45,865 nt of DNA. Source: an uncultured Phascolarctobacterium sp. Its GTDB lineage: Bacteria; Bacillota; Negativicutes; Acidaminococcales; Acidaminococcaceae. The translations under genes were made by a program, and so were the position numbers. Below the pieces are notes generated by a model that was not told the origin of the DNA, searched no databases, and saw only the letters and a list, made by a program, of their open reading frames with translations. Positions 1-8,342 of this stretch are shown one piece after another. The DNA is taken from the NCBI GenBank assembly GCA_947630795.1, contig CANRJC010000014.1, positions 1 to 45,865 of the forward strand. Reading direction: 5' to 3'. Positions within the stretch are counted from its first letter, which is position 1. Every line of letters starts with the position of its first letter.

Positions 1-1236
1 AACCCCTTCTCCGATGTACCTGCAGGTCATTGGGCTTATGACAGCATCGAGAAACTGGCTGCTGCCGGCGTTATCGATGGTTACGGCGACGGCACCTTCG
101 GCGGCGACAAGCTGATGACCCGCTACGAGATGGCTCAGATCGTTGCTCGTGCAATGGCCAACGGCGCCAACGTGGACAAACTGGCTGCAGAGTTCGCCGA
201 CGAGCTGGACGCACTGGGCGTTCGCGTTGCCAACCTGGAGAAGAAGGCCGACGCCGTTAAGATCACCGGCCAGATCCGTACCCATTACGCAAGCTATCAT
301 GGAAAAGTCTTGAACAAAGGCACTCAGTCCCACGACAGCGTACTGCGGTCCCGTCTGTTCTTCAAGGGTCAGATCAATGATGACTGGAGCTACACCGGCA
401 TGATCCAGAATCAACAAACTCTGGACAACTATTCTGGCGATGAGAAGACCGACTTCCAGCGTGCTTTCATCAACGGCAAACTGGGCGGCTTGGCTATCGA
501 GGCAGGTCGTAACCATCAGGCTTTGATCGGCACCGGCGGCCAAGTGTTCGGCCAGCGCGCTGACTACGTAAAAGCTTCTTATGGCAAAGACATCAAGATC
601 ACCGGCCAGATCGGCAAGATGGCTACCAAGAATAGTCCTACGACCAACTATGAGTTTAATTACGATGAGGATAATCCTCAGGATTCTACTGTAACTACTA
701 CTACCACCAACACTGTTCCTCACGGAGAAGAGTTCTGGCTGGCTTCCGTAAGCGGCAAGATCGGTGTCGTTAACGCCGAAGTTACTTACTTGGACGTTAA
801 AAATGATAAGACCGGTGAAAACGGCGGCGTAGCTGACAACAGCATCCTCGGCATCGACGTGAAGTTCCCCATCGTGAAAGACCTGACTTTGGAAGGCCTG
901 TGGGTGAAAGCCGAGAACGAAGATGGCGACGGCAACGATCAGGGCGTATTCGCAATGCTGAAATACAAGGGCGCCAAAGCCGCCAAACCCGGCAGCTGGG
1001 GTGTTCTGGCCAAATACTGGAACATGGCCGGCACCACCGTTATCGCCAACGGCGATGACAACAGCTTCGAGAACAACTTCCTCATCGACGGCTTCGAAGG
1101 CTATGCTATCGGCGCCGAGTATGCAGTTGCCAAGAACATGATCGCCTATGTTGACTGGGTAGATCTGGAGAGCAAAGGCAACAACGACGCTAATGATGGC
1201 GCTTCCCTGTGGACCCATCTGGTGATCACTTTCTAA
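1..1236 (+). CDS. SLH-domain outer-membrane beta-barrel protein (OmpM-like), 5' truncated
   Basis: The reading frame is open from base 1, so the start and signal peptide lie outside the window; 411 codons remain. Residues 1 to about 45 are an S-layer homology domain (FSDVPAGHWAYDSI, then VIDGYGDGTF and TRYEMAQIVARAM). A short heptad-like segment follows (LDALGVRVANLEKKAD, about residues 70-85), then a long stretch of alternating polar and hydrophobic residues rich in Gly, Asn and Asp, ending in aromatic Phe, as outer-membrane barrels do. In Negativicutes, proteins of this build (OmpM) span the outer membrane and hold polyamine-decorated peptidoglycan through the SLH domain. Codon use is unlike later genes in its abundance of GTT, GCT and AAC, consistent with high expression. 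A strong terminator follows. Confidence in the family is high; which OmpM paralogue it is cannot be told. Confidence 0.9.
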   Translation, partial: NPFSDVPAGHWAYDSIEKLAAAGVIDGYGDGTFGGDKLMTRYEMAQIVARAMANGANVDKLAAEFADELDALGVRVANLEKKADAVKITGQIRTHYASYHGKVLNKGTQSHDSVLRSRLFFKGQINDDWSYTGMIQNQQTLDNYSGDEKTDFQRAFINGKLGGLAIEAGRNHQALIGTGGQVFGQRADYVKASYGKDIKITGQIGKMATKNSPTTNYEFNYDEDNPQDSTVTTTTTNTVPHGEEFWLASVSGKIGVVNAEVTYLDVKNDKTGENGGVADNSILGIDVKFPIVKDLTLEGLWVKAENEDGDGNDQGVFAMLKYKGAKAAKPGSWGVLAKYWNMAGTTVIANGDDNSFENNFLIDGFEGYAIGAEYAVAKNMIAYVDWVDLESKGNNDANDGASLWTHLVITF

Positions 1237-1281
1237 GAAAAATCGTCACAGCGGCAACTGCGGAAGTTGCAAAAATTTGCG

Positions 1282-1313
1282 AGGGACGCCCACAAGGCGT
1301 CCCTTACTTTTTT
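1282..1313 (+). terminator. Intrinsic terminator after the OmpM-like gene
   Basis: A 9-bp perfect stem (agggacgcc, 1282-1290, with ggcgtccct, 1296-1304) with a 5-nt loop, followed by a T-rich tract to 1313. It lies 45 bases after the stop codon. Confidence 0.9.
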
Positions 1314-1551
1314 GCTCATGCTCACTTCGACAGGCCCGGCGAGCATTCTGCGATCCTTGAGCCTGCCGCCGGCTAGGCTCCCTCAGTACTGCAGTTTGGA
1401 TCGGCTGAATGTACAAGAGGAAGGGCACTCTGATCGCGATTGCAATAAAACAGCGGTATCCAAAATGGTATCGTAATGACCGAGATGATCCTCGTTCACT
1501 TTTACCACTTAGATGAGCTCAACGGACGAGAGGCGGGCGAAGGTAAAACTC
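1314..1551. other. Intergenic stretch with a partial palindromic element
   Basis: No gene is supported here. At 1323-1335 is the 13-mer cacttcgacaggc, which recurs exactly at 38603-38615 inside a hairpin element. At 1359-1380 a weak hairpin (gagcc with ggctc) follows. The rest shows no clear structure and leads into the promoter at 1552. Confidence 0.5.
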
Positions 1552-1580
1552 TTGACATTAGGGAATATATCCCCTATAAT
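1552..1580 (+). promoter_or_regulatory. Consensus sigma-A promoter of the DUF4160/DUF2442 pair, with possible operator
   Basis: TTGACA (1552-1557), a 17-bp spacer and TATAAT (1575-1580): a perfect consensus promoter. In the spacer lies gggaatatatccc (1561-1573), an interrupted palindrome (GGGA, five bases, TCCC). A palindrome between -35 and -10 is a classic place for a repressor, and the second gene of the unit carries a helix-turn-helix, so autoregulation is a reasonable inference. Confidence 0.85.
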
Positions 1581-1613
1581 CAATGCAGAAACTTAGAGAA
1601 GGAGATGATGCCT

Positions 1614-1868
1614 ATGCCAACGATCAGTTATTTTTACGGTATCACCATTTTTATGTATTTGAAAAATAAAGAGCATAATCCGCCGCATATCCATGCCGTC
1701 ACTCAAGACTTTTACGCACCGTTCCTTATCTCGACAGGCGAGATCATGGACGGCGAGTTCCCCCTCAAAGCAAAAGCTTTGGTCAAAGAGTTCATCTTGA
1801 AATATCAAAAAGAATTGGAGGAAATGTGGGAGAACGAGAAATATTCTAAGCTTCCCCCGCTGAAATAA
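1614..1868 (+). CDS. DUF4160 family protein
   Basis: An 84-residue protein. It begins MPTISYFYGITIFMYL and continues with NPPHIHA, the Pro-Pro-His-x-His signature typical of DUF4160, then a TGEI turn and a Lys/Glu-rich C-terminal helix. The reading frame extends upstream past the promoter, but the Shine-Dalgarno agaaggag (1597-1604) stands 9 bases before the ATG at 1614; ATGs at 1605 and 1608 are too close to it. The stop is one base before the next gene, a DUF2442-HTH protein, so the two are translated together. DUF4160 has no established biochemical function that I know of. Pairs of this kind are often suspected to be toxin-antitoxin-like, which is inference here. Confidence 0.85.
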   Translation: MPTISYFYGITIFMYLKNKEHNPPHIHAVTQDFYAPFLISTGEIMDGEFPLKAKALVKEFILKYQKELEEMWENEKYSKLPPLK

Positions 1869-1869
1869 A

Positions 1870-2325
1870 ATGTTTCACAAAGCTATCAAATTGGAACTGA
1901 AAGAAGGCACGGCGCTGGAAGTTACTTTTCAAACAGGCGAAGTCAAAGCATACGATATGGCGGAGTTGTTTGCCAAATATCCTCAATTGACGGCGTTGCG
2001 AGACAGAGAGCTGTTCCTTCGCGGCAAGTTGATGGGGCCTTACGGCATCGTTTGGAACGAAGAATTGGACATTGAAGCGGAGACCATCTATCACGACGGC
2101 AACATCGTGAGAGTAGAGGCTGTGCCTGTCGGTTTACGGGTGGCCAACGCTCTCGCCTCCGCCAGAGCGAAAAGAGGTCTCACTCAATCGCAACTGGCCG
2201 CCTTGACGGGGATCGATCAGTCGGATATCTCCAAGATAGAGCGGGGCGCCGCCAATCCATCCCTCAATACACTGGATCGTTTGGCGACGGCCTTGGATAT
2301 GGAACTGAAAATAGGTATCGCCTAA
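1870..2325 (+). CDS. DUF2442 protein fused to an XRE-type helix-turn-helix
   Basis: A 151-residue protein in two parts. Residues 1 to about 80 resemble DUF2442 (LEVTFQTGEVKAYDM, then GPYGIVWNEELDIEAETIY). Residues about 92-150 are an XRE/Cro-type helix-turn-helix (RAKRGLTQSQLAALTG, then DQSDISKIERG and NPSLNTLDRLATAL). It starts one base after the DUF4160 stop with no separate Shine-Dalgarno, so translation is probably coupled. The layout, a small partner first and a DNA-binding protein second behind a strong promoter with a spacer palindrome, fits an autoregulated two-gene module. The protein is the obvious candidate to bind that palindrome. A lone DUF2442 protein without the HTH occurs at 26842-27090. 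Confidence 0.87.
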   Translation: MFHKAIKLELKEGTALEVTFQTGEVKAYDMAELFAKYPQLTALRDRELFLRGKLMGPYGIVWNEELDIEAETIYHDGNIVRVEAVPVGLRVANALASARAKRGLTQSQLAALTGIDQSDISKIERGAANPSLNTLDRLATALDMELKIGIA

Positions 2326-2376
2326 AACTGTTTCATCATACGGCGAAAATTTCGGACAAGACAAAAAATTCGACGG

Positions 2377-2403
2377 AGGGACGCTCAAAATGCGTCCCTT
2401 TTT
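2377..2403 (+). terminator. Intrinsic terminator of the DUF4160/DUF2442 unit
   Basis: Stem agggacgc (2377-2384) with gcgtccct (2392-2399), 7-nt loop, then a run of T to 2403. The stem resembles the OmpM terminator at 1282. Confidence 0.88.
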
Positions 2404-2587
2404 GCGTATAGCGGCAAAAGAGAACATCCTCGTTTTTCTCGGCAAGTTTCGCCGCAAAAAGCGCGGCTCAAAAAATAAAACTCGAAAATTTTTTCGCGAA
2501 GGCAAAAAAACGAAGGCAAAATTTTTCGCCGGCTCTTTTGAAAGCTTAGCAAAAAAGCAAGAAGGCCGCCCTCGCCGCCTTCATCTA

Positions 2588-2596
2588 TGTTATAAT
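2588..2596 (+). promoter_or_regulatory. Extended -10 promoter of recD2
   Basis: TGTTATAAT, an extended -10 element (TG at 2588-2589, TATAAT at 2591-2596), 35 bases before the recD2 start. No convincing -35 box stands at the right distance. The gap before it (2404-2587) is A-rich with no supported gene. Confidence 0.7.
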
Positions 2597-2630
2597 GATT
2601 AGTTAGAACGACAGGGGAGGAGAGGGGAAG

Positions 2631-4811
2631 ATGGCAGAGGCTCACAGCTTGTCGGGCGTGATCGAAGACGTGGTCTTTCAAAGTCCGGACGGGCAGTTCA
2701 GCGTTTTGCGCCTCGACAGCAAAGAAGCGGGGCGCATCACCATGGTCTATCGCGGTCCCGCTCCCTTCATCGGGGAAGAAGTGACGGCCCAAGGCCGCTA
2801 CAACGAGCACAGCCGTTTCGGCCGTCAGTTCGAAGCCGCCACACTCACGGTGCAGCAGCCCACCGGCCTCAAAGGCATCGAAAACTTTTTGGCGTCCGGC
2901 GCCATCAAAGGCATAGGGCCGGCCTTGGCCGCCCGCATCGTGGAAAAGTTCGGCAGCGAGACTCTGGAGCTTTTGGCGAAGGACCCTGCCCGTTTGGCAG
3001 AGGTGCGGGGCATCAGCATCAAAAAGGCGGCGGCCATGGGCGAAGCCTGGGCCGATCTTTCCGAACTGCGGGAGCTGATGCTCTTTTTGGAGAGCCACGG
3101 CATCAGCGGCGGTTTAGCCGCCAAACTTCAGGCCGTCTACGGCAAGACCGCCATCCCCCGTCTCAAAGAAAATCCTTACAGCTTGGCCACCGACGTCACA
3201 GGCATCGGCTTTAAAACAGCGGACCGCATCGCCATGAGTTTAGGCGTGGACAGAAATTCCAGAGACCGAATAGCCGCAGGCTTGGCCTACGCCCTCACTA
3301 TGGTGGCCGCCTCCGGCCATGTGTGCGTGCCCGAAGAAATTTTGTTGGAAGAAGCGGTGCGCTTGCTGCAAACAGACGGGGCCGAGGTGCGAGAAGTTTT
3401 CGATCGCTTGGTGGCTCAAGATCTTTTGCGTACAGAAGAAGTGGGAGGGCAGCGGCTCATCTACCCGGAATATTTATATCGAGCCGAAGTAGGGCTGGCC
3501 AAAAGATTGCTGGCCCTGAGAGATCAGGCCAAGGCCATCACCAAAGTCGATGCCGCCACCGTCATCGGCCGTTTCGAAAAAGAGGCGGCCATCACCTTGG
3601 CGCCGGAGCAGCGGCAGGCGGTGGAAGCGGCTTTAGAGCACGGCGTCTTCATCCTCACCGGCGGCCCCGGCACCGGCAAGACCACGGTGATCAAAGGCAT
3701 CATCAACGTTTTGGCCAAGGCGGGCTGCCGCATACTTTTGACGGCCCCCACCGGCAGAGCGGCCAAACGTTTGGCGGAATCTTCGGGACATGCGGCCATG
3801 ACGGTGCACCGCCTGCTGGACTATCAGCCCCAGGGAGGCAGCTACAGCTTCGGCAAAAACGAAAAAGAGCCGCTGGATGCAGAGGCCATCATCGTAGACG
3901 AAGCTTCCATGCTGGACCTTCCCCTCGCTTATCATCTCTTGAAGGCCGTGCCGGGGGGCTGCAGGCTCATCTTCGTAGGCGACGCAGATCAATTGGCTTC
4001 CGTGGGAGCGGGGGCGGTGCTGCAGGACATGCTGCGCAGCAAACAACTGCCGGTGGTGCGTTTGAACAATGTTTTCAGGCAGGCGGAGATCGGCTCCATC
4101 GTGAGCAACGCCCACAAAATCAACAGAGGGCAGCTGCCCGACTTCACCGGGCCCGACGGCGATTTTTCTTTGCGGGAATTTTCTTCGGAAGAAGAGGCGG
4201 CGGCCTTCATCGCCGCCACCTATCAGCAAATGACGGCCGACGGCGATCGGCAAAAAGTGCAGGTTCTCACGCCCATGCACAAAAATATCTGCGGCGTGCA
4301 GAATTTGAACAAGCTGCTGCAGGAGCGGGTCAATCCGCATGATGAAAACAAAGGAGAGCTGAACCTTTCCACCCTCATCCTGAGGGAAGGGGACAAGGTG
4401 ATGCAGATCAAGAACAATTACGATAAAGATGTGTTCAACGGCGATATAGGCAGCATCAAAGTCATCGACGGGAAAAAAGTTTACGTTAATTTCCCCGACC
4501 GAGGCCCCGACGACCTCATCGCCTACGAACAAAAAGAATTGGAGGAATTGCAGCTGGCCTACGCTATGAGCGTCCATAAAGCTCAGGGCAGCGAGTACCC
4601 CTGCGTGATCTTGGTGATGGTGCCGGGGCACTATGTGATGCTGCAGCGCAATCTTCTCTATACAGCAGTCACCAGAGCGAAAGAGAAGGTGCTGGTGGTG
4701 GGCAGCAAGAGGGCCGTGGCCATCGCCGTAGGCAACGACCGCACTCGGCGGCGCTATTCTCTCTTGGCAGAAAGGCTGCAGGGAGGAGAGGGGCCGGGAT
4801 GCTGGATCTGA
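2631..4811 (+). CDS. recD2: ATP-dependent DNA helicase RecD2
   Basis: A 726-residue superfamily 1B 5'-to-3' DNA helicase, the RecD-like protein of bacteria where it acts without RecBC. The N-terminal part carries helix-hairpin-helix segments (AIKGIGPALAARIVEKFG, EVRGISIKKAAAMG, DVTGIGFKTADRIA, about residues 85-205). The motor follows: Walker A GGPGTGKTT (about 344-352), Walker B IIVDEAS (about 419), GDADQLASVGAG (about 450) and the C-terminal AYAMSVHKAQGSEYP and YTAVTRAKEKV motifs (about 642 and 680). A strong Shine-Dalgarno (ggggaggagagggg) precedes the ATG. The 3' end overlaps comF by 13 bases, so both belong to one transcript. Length is normal for RecD2. Confidence 0.96.
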   Translation: MAEAHSLSGVIEDVVFQSPDGQFSVLRLDSKEAGRITMVYRGPAPFIGEEVTAQGRYNEHSRFGRQFEAATLTVQQPTGLKGIENFLASGAIKGIGPALAARIVEKFGSETLELLAKDPARLAEVRGISIKKAAAMGEAWADLSELRELMLFLESHGISGGLAAKLQAVYGKTAIPRLKENPYSLATDVTGIGFKTADRIAMSLGVDRNSRDRIAAGLAYALTMVAASGHVCVPEEILLEEAVRLLQTDGAEVREVFDRLVAQDLLRTEEVGGQRLIYPEYLYRAEVGLAKRLLALRDQAKAITKVDAATVIGRFEKEAAITLAPEQRQAVEAALEHGVFILTGGPGTGKTTVIKGIINVLAKAGCRILLTAPTGRAAKRLAESSGHAAMTVHRLLDYQPQGGSYSFGKNEKEPLDAEAIIVDEASMLDLPLAYHLLKAVPGGCRLIFVGDADQLASVGAGAVLQDMLRSKQLPVVRLNNVFRQAEIGSIVSNAHKINRGQLPDFTGPDGDFSLREFSSEEEAAAFIAATYQQMTADGDRQKVQVLTPMHKNICGVQNLNKLLQERVNPHDENKGELNLSTLILREGDKVMQIKNNYDKDVFNGDIGSIKVIDGKKVYVNFPDRGPDDLIAYEQKELEELQLAYAMSVHKAQGSEYPCVILVMVPGHYVMLQRNLLYTAVTRAKEKVLVVGSKRAVAIAVGNDRTRRRYSLLAERLQGGEGPGCWI

Positions 4812-5569
4812 AAAAATGGCGGCGGCAGGGAAAAGAACTGCTTTTTTTGGCCAGAGAACTGATCGCTCCCCGCTGCTGCGCCGCCTGCGGCGCCGTTACC
4901 GAAGAAGGCTGTTTCTGCGAAGCTTGCCGGCAAAGTTATCTCGCCCACGTGAGGGAAACTTTCAGGCCGAGGCGGGACGGATACACCGCCGCCCTCGGGG
5001 CCTTTGGGGAGAACGGAGCCTATCTGGACAGTTGGCTCTGCCTTTTTCGCTACGAAGGTCTGGTGCGGGAACTGATCGGCAAATTGAAATTTCAAAAGGA
5101 AGAGCGGCTCTTGCAGCTGCTGAAAGAAGAAGCGCAGCTGGCTCTGCCATCCGCTCCCAGGGAAAAATTGGTCGCAGCCTACGATCTCGTGGCCTTCGTG
5201 CCCACCTCGCCGGAGCGGCTGCAGCGGCGGGGCTTCGATGTGCCCCGGGAGATCTTTTCTTTTTTGGCGGGAAAAGAGAAAATGCGGCCCGCTCTTTTGC
5301 TGAGAGTGCGGCGGACGCCGCCTCTTTATGATCTGAACCCCCAAGAACGGCGGGAAGCGGTGGCCGGCTGTTTCGCCGTGGCGGCCCCCTATCGGCAGCA
5401 GCTGAAGGGAAAGAAGATCCTCCTCTGCGACGACATCTTCACCACCGGCAGCACTTTGAAAGAGGGGGCGGCCGAACTGCGGCGGCAGGGAGCTGCGGCA
5501 GTGGGTGCTCTCACCTTCGCCGCTTCTCGGGAAGCGGCGGCTCAAGCGGGCGAAGACAGCGCTCTCTGA
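4799..5569 (+). CDS. comF: ComF family phosphoribosyltransferase-like protein
   Basis: A 256-residue ComF family protein. The N-terminal Cys cluster (C26, C27, C30, C38, C40, C43) looks like the family's zinc-binding segment. The C-terminal half is a phosphoribosyltransferase fold with the PRPP-loop motif ILLCDDIFTTGST (about residues 207-219). ComF is needed for DNA uptake in competent bacteria, probably handling single-stranded DNA inside the cell; whether this organism is competent cannot be seen. It overlaps recD2 by 13 bases, and the pairing of a DNA helicase with ComF suits DNA metabolism. The C-terminus is Ala-rich and slightly extended. A repeat-filled gap follows. Confidence 0.9.
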   Translation: MLDLKKWRRQGKELLFLARELIAPRCCAACGAVTEEGCFCEACRQSYLAHVRETFRPRRDGYTAALGAFGENGAYLDSWLCLFRYEGLVRELIGKLKFQKEERLLQLLKEEAQLALPSAPREKLVAAYDLVAFVPTSPERLQRRGFDVPREIFSFLAGKEKMRPALLLRVRRTPPLYDLNPQERREAVAGCFAVAAPYRQQLKGKKILLCDDIFTTGSTLKEGAAELRRQGAAAVGALTFAASREAAAQAGEDSAL

Positions 5570-5574
5570 GAAGT

Positions 5575-5890
5575 CCGCTTAAAAATAAAACGATCTGCCG
5601 AAAGATCGGACCGATATGACAAAAGATCGTTTGCGGAAAGTCGGGCAGTCAGAGAAAGTAAAAACTGTCTGCAAAAAAAATCAAAGCAGCCCAGCGAAAA
5701 GAAAATAGGCAGCAGAAAAGTCAAAGCGAGATGTAGAACGTTATAGAGCAGTTCGCCGAAAAATGAAACTATTTGACTAAAGACAGCTGACAGAAAAGTC
5801 GAAGGGGCTGCCGAAAAAGTCGGGGCGATCGGGCCCAAAGCAAAAGCAGTTCGCCTAAAAGTAAAGCGATCGTATAAAAAAAGAAAACAG
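5575..5890 (+). repeat. Degenerate tandem repeats, about 19-20 bp period
   Basis: The gap between comF and the next gene is filled by roughly fifteen abutting, diverged units of 15-24 bases. Each opens with a run of A (aaaagt, aaagat, aaaatg) and closes in a GC-richer block; well kept examples are aaaagtaaagcgatcgtat and aaaagtcgaaggggctgccg. No reading frame, promoter or terminator stands out. A 20-bp unit at 45561-45580 (aaaaagcaagaagcgatcgt) is close to the unit near 5855. Confidence 0.65.
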
Positions 5891-5922
5891 AAGCAGAAAA
5901 AACAGGAGAGAAGGACCTGAAG

Positions 5923-7056
5923 ATGGACGCAGCAGGCCTAAAGGCAAAAATAAAAGCCAAAGTGAAAAAAGATGCGGTGCTGAGCCTGGCCGTCTTTTTG
6001 GCGGCAGTCTCTTCTTTTTATTCTCTGCCCAAGGCCTCCTACATCGACTTCGGCGTGCTGGGGGTGCTGCTGGCCCTGATGCTGGTGGTGGCGGGGCTGA
6101 AAGAAGTGCGTTTTTTGGATTGGCTGGCCATCGAAGCGCTGAACCTGTGCCGCAGCCGCCGACAGGTGGCGCTGGCTCTGGTGGGCATCAGCTTTTTCGC
6201 TTCCATGTTCGTCACCAACGACGTGGCCCTTCTGACCTTCGTGCCCCTGGCCATGATCATCGGCCGCATGTTGAAGATGGACATGGCTCGGGTGGTGATC
6301 ATCCAAACTATGGCCGCCAATTTGGGTAGCATGCTGCTGCCCACGGGCAACCCGCAAAATCTTTTTCTTTTCGCCGCTTTCTCCTTCACTCCTTGGGATT
6401 TTTTCCAAGTGATGCTGCTGCCCACAGTTGCCTCGGCCTTGCTGCTGACGATCCTCGTGTGCCGCCGGCGGGACAGGGCCATCCGCATCGCCCTGCCGCC
6501 TTTGCCGAGGCCCCGGAAAAGTTTGCTGCTCCTTTATTTGAGTCTGCTTTTTTTGAACATCGCCGCCGTGCTTCGCTTTTTGCCCAAAGAGCTCATCATC
6601 CCCCTGACGATGATCACGGTGCTGATCGCCGACCGCCGCCTTTTCGCCCGGGTAGACTACGGCCTGCTCATAACTTTTACGGCCTTTTTCATTTTCATCG
6701 GCAACATCAGTCACACCGGTCTGGTGCGCTATCTGCAGGACAACGTATTGAACAGTGTCACCGGCACCTATGCGGCGGGGCTGCTGGTCAGTCAATTCAT
6801 CAGCAACGTGCCGGCGGCCATGTTGCTGGCGGGCCTCACCAAGGCGGGGGGTGCCCTGCTTTTGGGCGTGAACATCGGCGGTTTGGGGACCCTCATCGCT
6901 TCCATGGCCTCGGTGATCTCCTATAAACTTTTCGCACAGGAACATCCTTACCACGCCGGCACCTACCTGCGTATGTTCCTCTATTACAATTTCGGCTGTC
7001 TGCTGCTGCTGGGGGCTTTGGGCTACGGTGTGCTGCGGCTTACGGCTCAGAGGTAG
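5923..7056 (+). CDS. SLC13/ArsB-type (ion transporter superfamily) permease
   Basis: A 377-residue membrane protein with about ten hydrophobic segments. It begins with a Lys-rich cytoplasmic stretch and has the two inverted-repeat hallmarks of this superfamily: FVTNDVALLTFVPL followed by LLPTGNPQNLFLF (about residues 98-150) and, in the second half, FISNVPAAMLLAGLT (about 288-305). This groups it with citrate/anion transporters of the SLC13, CitMHS and ArsB kind. The substrate cannot be read from sequence; arsenite, dicarboxylates and sodium/proton exchange all occur in relatives, and no arsenic genes are near. The Shine-Dalgarno gagagaagga precedes the ATG. dinB follows after 6 bases, so the two are probably co-transcribed. 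Confidence 0.85.
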   Translation: MDAAGLKAKIKAKVKKDAVLSLAVFLAAVSSFYSLPKASYIDFGVLGVLLALMLVVAGLKEVRFLDWLAIEALNLCRSRRQVALALVGISFFASMFVTNDVALLTFVPLAMIIGRMLKMDMARVVIIQTMAANLGSMLLPTGNPQNLFLFAAFSFTPWDFFQVMLLPTVASALLLTILVCRRRDRAIRIALPPLPRPRKSLLLLYLSLLFLNIAAVLRFLPKELIIPLTMITVLIADRRLFARVDYGLLITFTAFFIFIGNISHTGLVRYLQDNVLNSVTGTYAAGLLVSQFISNVPAAMLLAGLTKAGGALLLGVNIGGLGTLIASMASVISYKLFAQEHPYHAGTYLRMFLYYNFGCLLLLGALGYGVLRLTAQR

Positions 7057-7062
7057 CAAAAA

Positions 7063-8220
7063 ATGTGGGAACGCTGCATCATGCATGTGGATATGGACGC
7101 TTTCTTCGCCGCCTGCGAAGTGCTGGATGACCCGACTTTGAGGGGACAGCCCCTTATCGTGGGCGGGCTGAGCGGCAGGGGAGTGGTGGCCACCTGTTCC
7201 TACGAGGCCCGCCGCTTCGGCGTCCATTCCGCCATGGCCATGGCCCGGGCCCGGCAACTTTGTCCTCACGCCGTCTTTTTGCCGCCCCGCTTCGAACGCT
7301 ACAGCGAAGTGAGCCGGCAGATCATGGATATTTTTCATCAGACCTCACCGGTGGTGCAGCAACTTTCCATCGACGAAGCTTTTTTGGACCTCACCGGCAC
7401 CGAAGCTATTTACGGCAGCCCCGAAAAGTGCGGCCGTCTGGTGAAGGAGAGGATCAAAAAAGAAGTGGGGCTCACCGCCTCCGTGGGCCTGGCGCCCAAT
7501 AAATTTTTGGCCAAGCTGGCCTCAGATCTGGAAAAACCGGACGGTTTCACCGTTATCGAAAAAGAGAAGGCCGCCGCCTTCATCGCTCCCCTGCCGGTGG
7601 GAAAGATCTTCGGCATAGGGGCCAAGGCAGCGGCAGCTTTGGCAAAAGTGGGGATAGTGCGTATCGGGCAGCTGGCTGAAGCGGACGAAAACTTATTGCG
7701 GCCCGTCTTCGGCGTGAATGCGGCCCGAGTGAAGCTTTTGGCTCGGGGCATAGACGAACGGCCGCTGGTGACGGAGGAAGAACCCAAGTCCATCGGGCGG
7801 GAGATGACTTTCGAAGAAGATCTCATAGGTTTCGAAGCCTGTCGGAAAAAGCTCCTCTATTTGAGCCAGCAGGTGGGCTATCGCCTGCGCCGCCACGGCT
7901 ATCGAGGCCGCACCCTGACGCTGAAAGTGAAATATTCCGACTTTCAAATTCGCAGCCACAGCACGAGCAGAGAAGAACCCATCGCCGGCGACGAAGAGAT
8001 CTACGCTTTAGCAGCGGAACTTTTGCGGCAGGTGCGCTTGGCCAAAGGGGTGCGGCTGCTGGGCCTGACCGTCGGCGGCCTCACCGGGGAAGGAGAAGCT
8101 TCGCTTTTTGCAGAAGGGGAGCGCAGCAAAAAATTGAACGCGGCGGTGGACCTGATCAAGGACCGCTTTGGCAAGGACAGCATCGCCCGGGGCCTTTTGA
8201 AAAGGACGAAAGAAAAATGA
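7063..8220 (+). CDS. dinB: DNA polymerase IV (Y family)
   Basis: A 385-residue translesion polymerase. The first metal-binding aspartates are in IMHVDMDAFFA (D10, D12), and the family signature SIDEAFLDL is at about residues 102-110. A helix-hairpin-helix segment (GKIFGIGAKAAAALAKVGI) and the little-finger domain follow. Near the C-terminus EASLF resembles a sliding-clamp binding motif of the QLSLF kind. It copies across damaged bases in the cytoplasm. The ATG at 7063 is 9 bases after agagg, which overlaps the stop of the upstream permease gene. No SOS (LexA) box was noticed, and expression probably depends on the upstream gene's promoter. Confidence 0.95.
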   Translation: MWERCIMHVDMDAFFAACEVLDDPTLRGQPLIVGGLSGRGVVATCSYEARRFGVHSAMAMARARQLCPHAVFLPPRFERYSEVSRQIMDIFHQTSPVVQQLSIDEAFLDLTGTEAIYGSPEKCGRLVKERIKKEVGLTASVGLAPNKFLAKLASDLEKPDGFTVIEKEKAAAFIAPLPVGKIFGIGAKAAAALAKVGIVRIGQLAEADENLLRPVFGVNAARVKLLARGIDERPLVTEEEPKSIGREMTFEEDLIGFEACRKKLLYLSQQVGYRLRRHGYRGRTLTLKVKYSDFQIRSHSTSREEPIAGDEEIYALAAELLRQVRLAKGVRLLGLTVGGLTGEGEASLFAEGERSKKLNAAVDLIKDRFGKDSIARGLLKRTKEK

Positions 8221-8235
8221 TACGACAAAAAGAGC

Positions 8236-8280
8236 AACGGCCTCTGCCGCTTTAGGGCGGACGGAGGCCGTTAAGTTTTT
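8236..8280. terminator. Bidirectional terminator between dinB and ridA
   Basis: Stem aacggcctc (8236-8244) with gaggccgtt (8264-8272), a second smaller hairpin (ccgc with gcgg) inside the loop, then ttttt on the plus strand. On the minus strand the stem is followed by gctcttttt, so it can end both converging transcripts. Confidence 0.87.
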
Positions 8281-8342
8281 ATTTTTTCGCTAAAATTTTT
8301 AACGAAGTTCTTTTTGCCAGAAAGACGCAGAGAGAGCGCTCT

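Noticed and set aside
3323-4342. A 339-codon frame inside recD2
   Set aside because: Arg/Gly/His-rich shifted frame; recD2 helicase motifs run through the same region.
5938-7338. A 466-codon minus-strand frame opposite the permease gene
   Set aside because: Gln/His-rich composition typical of an antisense shadow; the plus strand encodes a clear membrane protein with family motifs.
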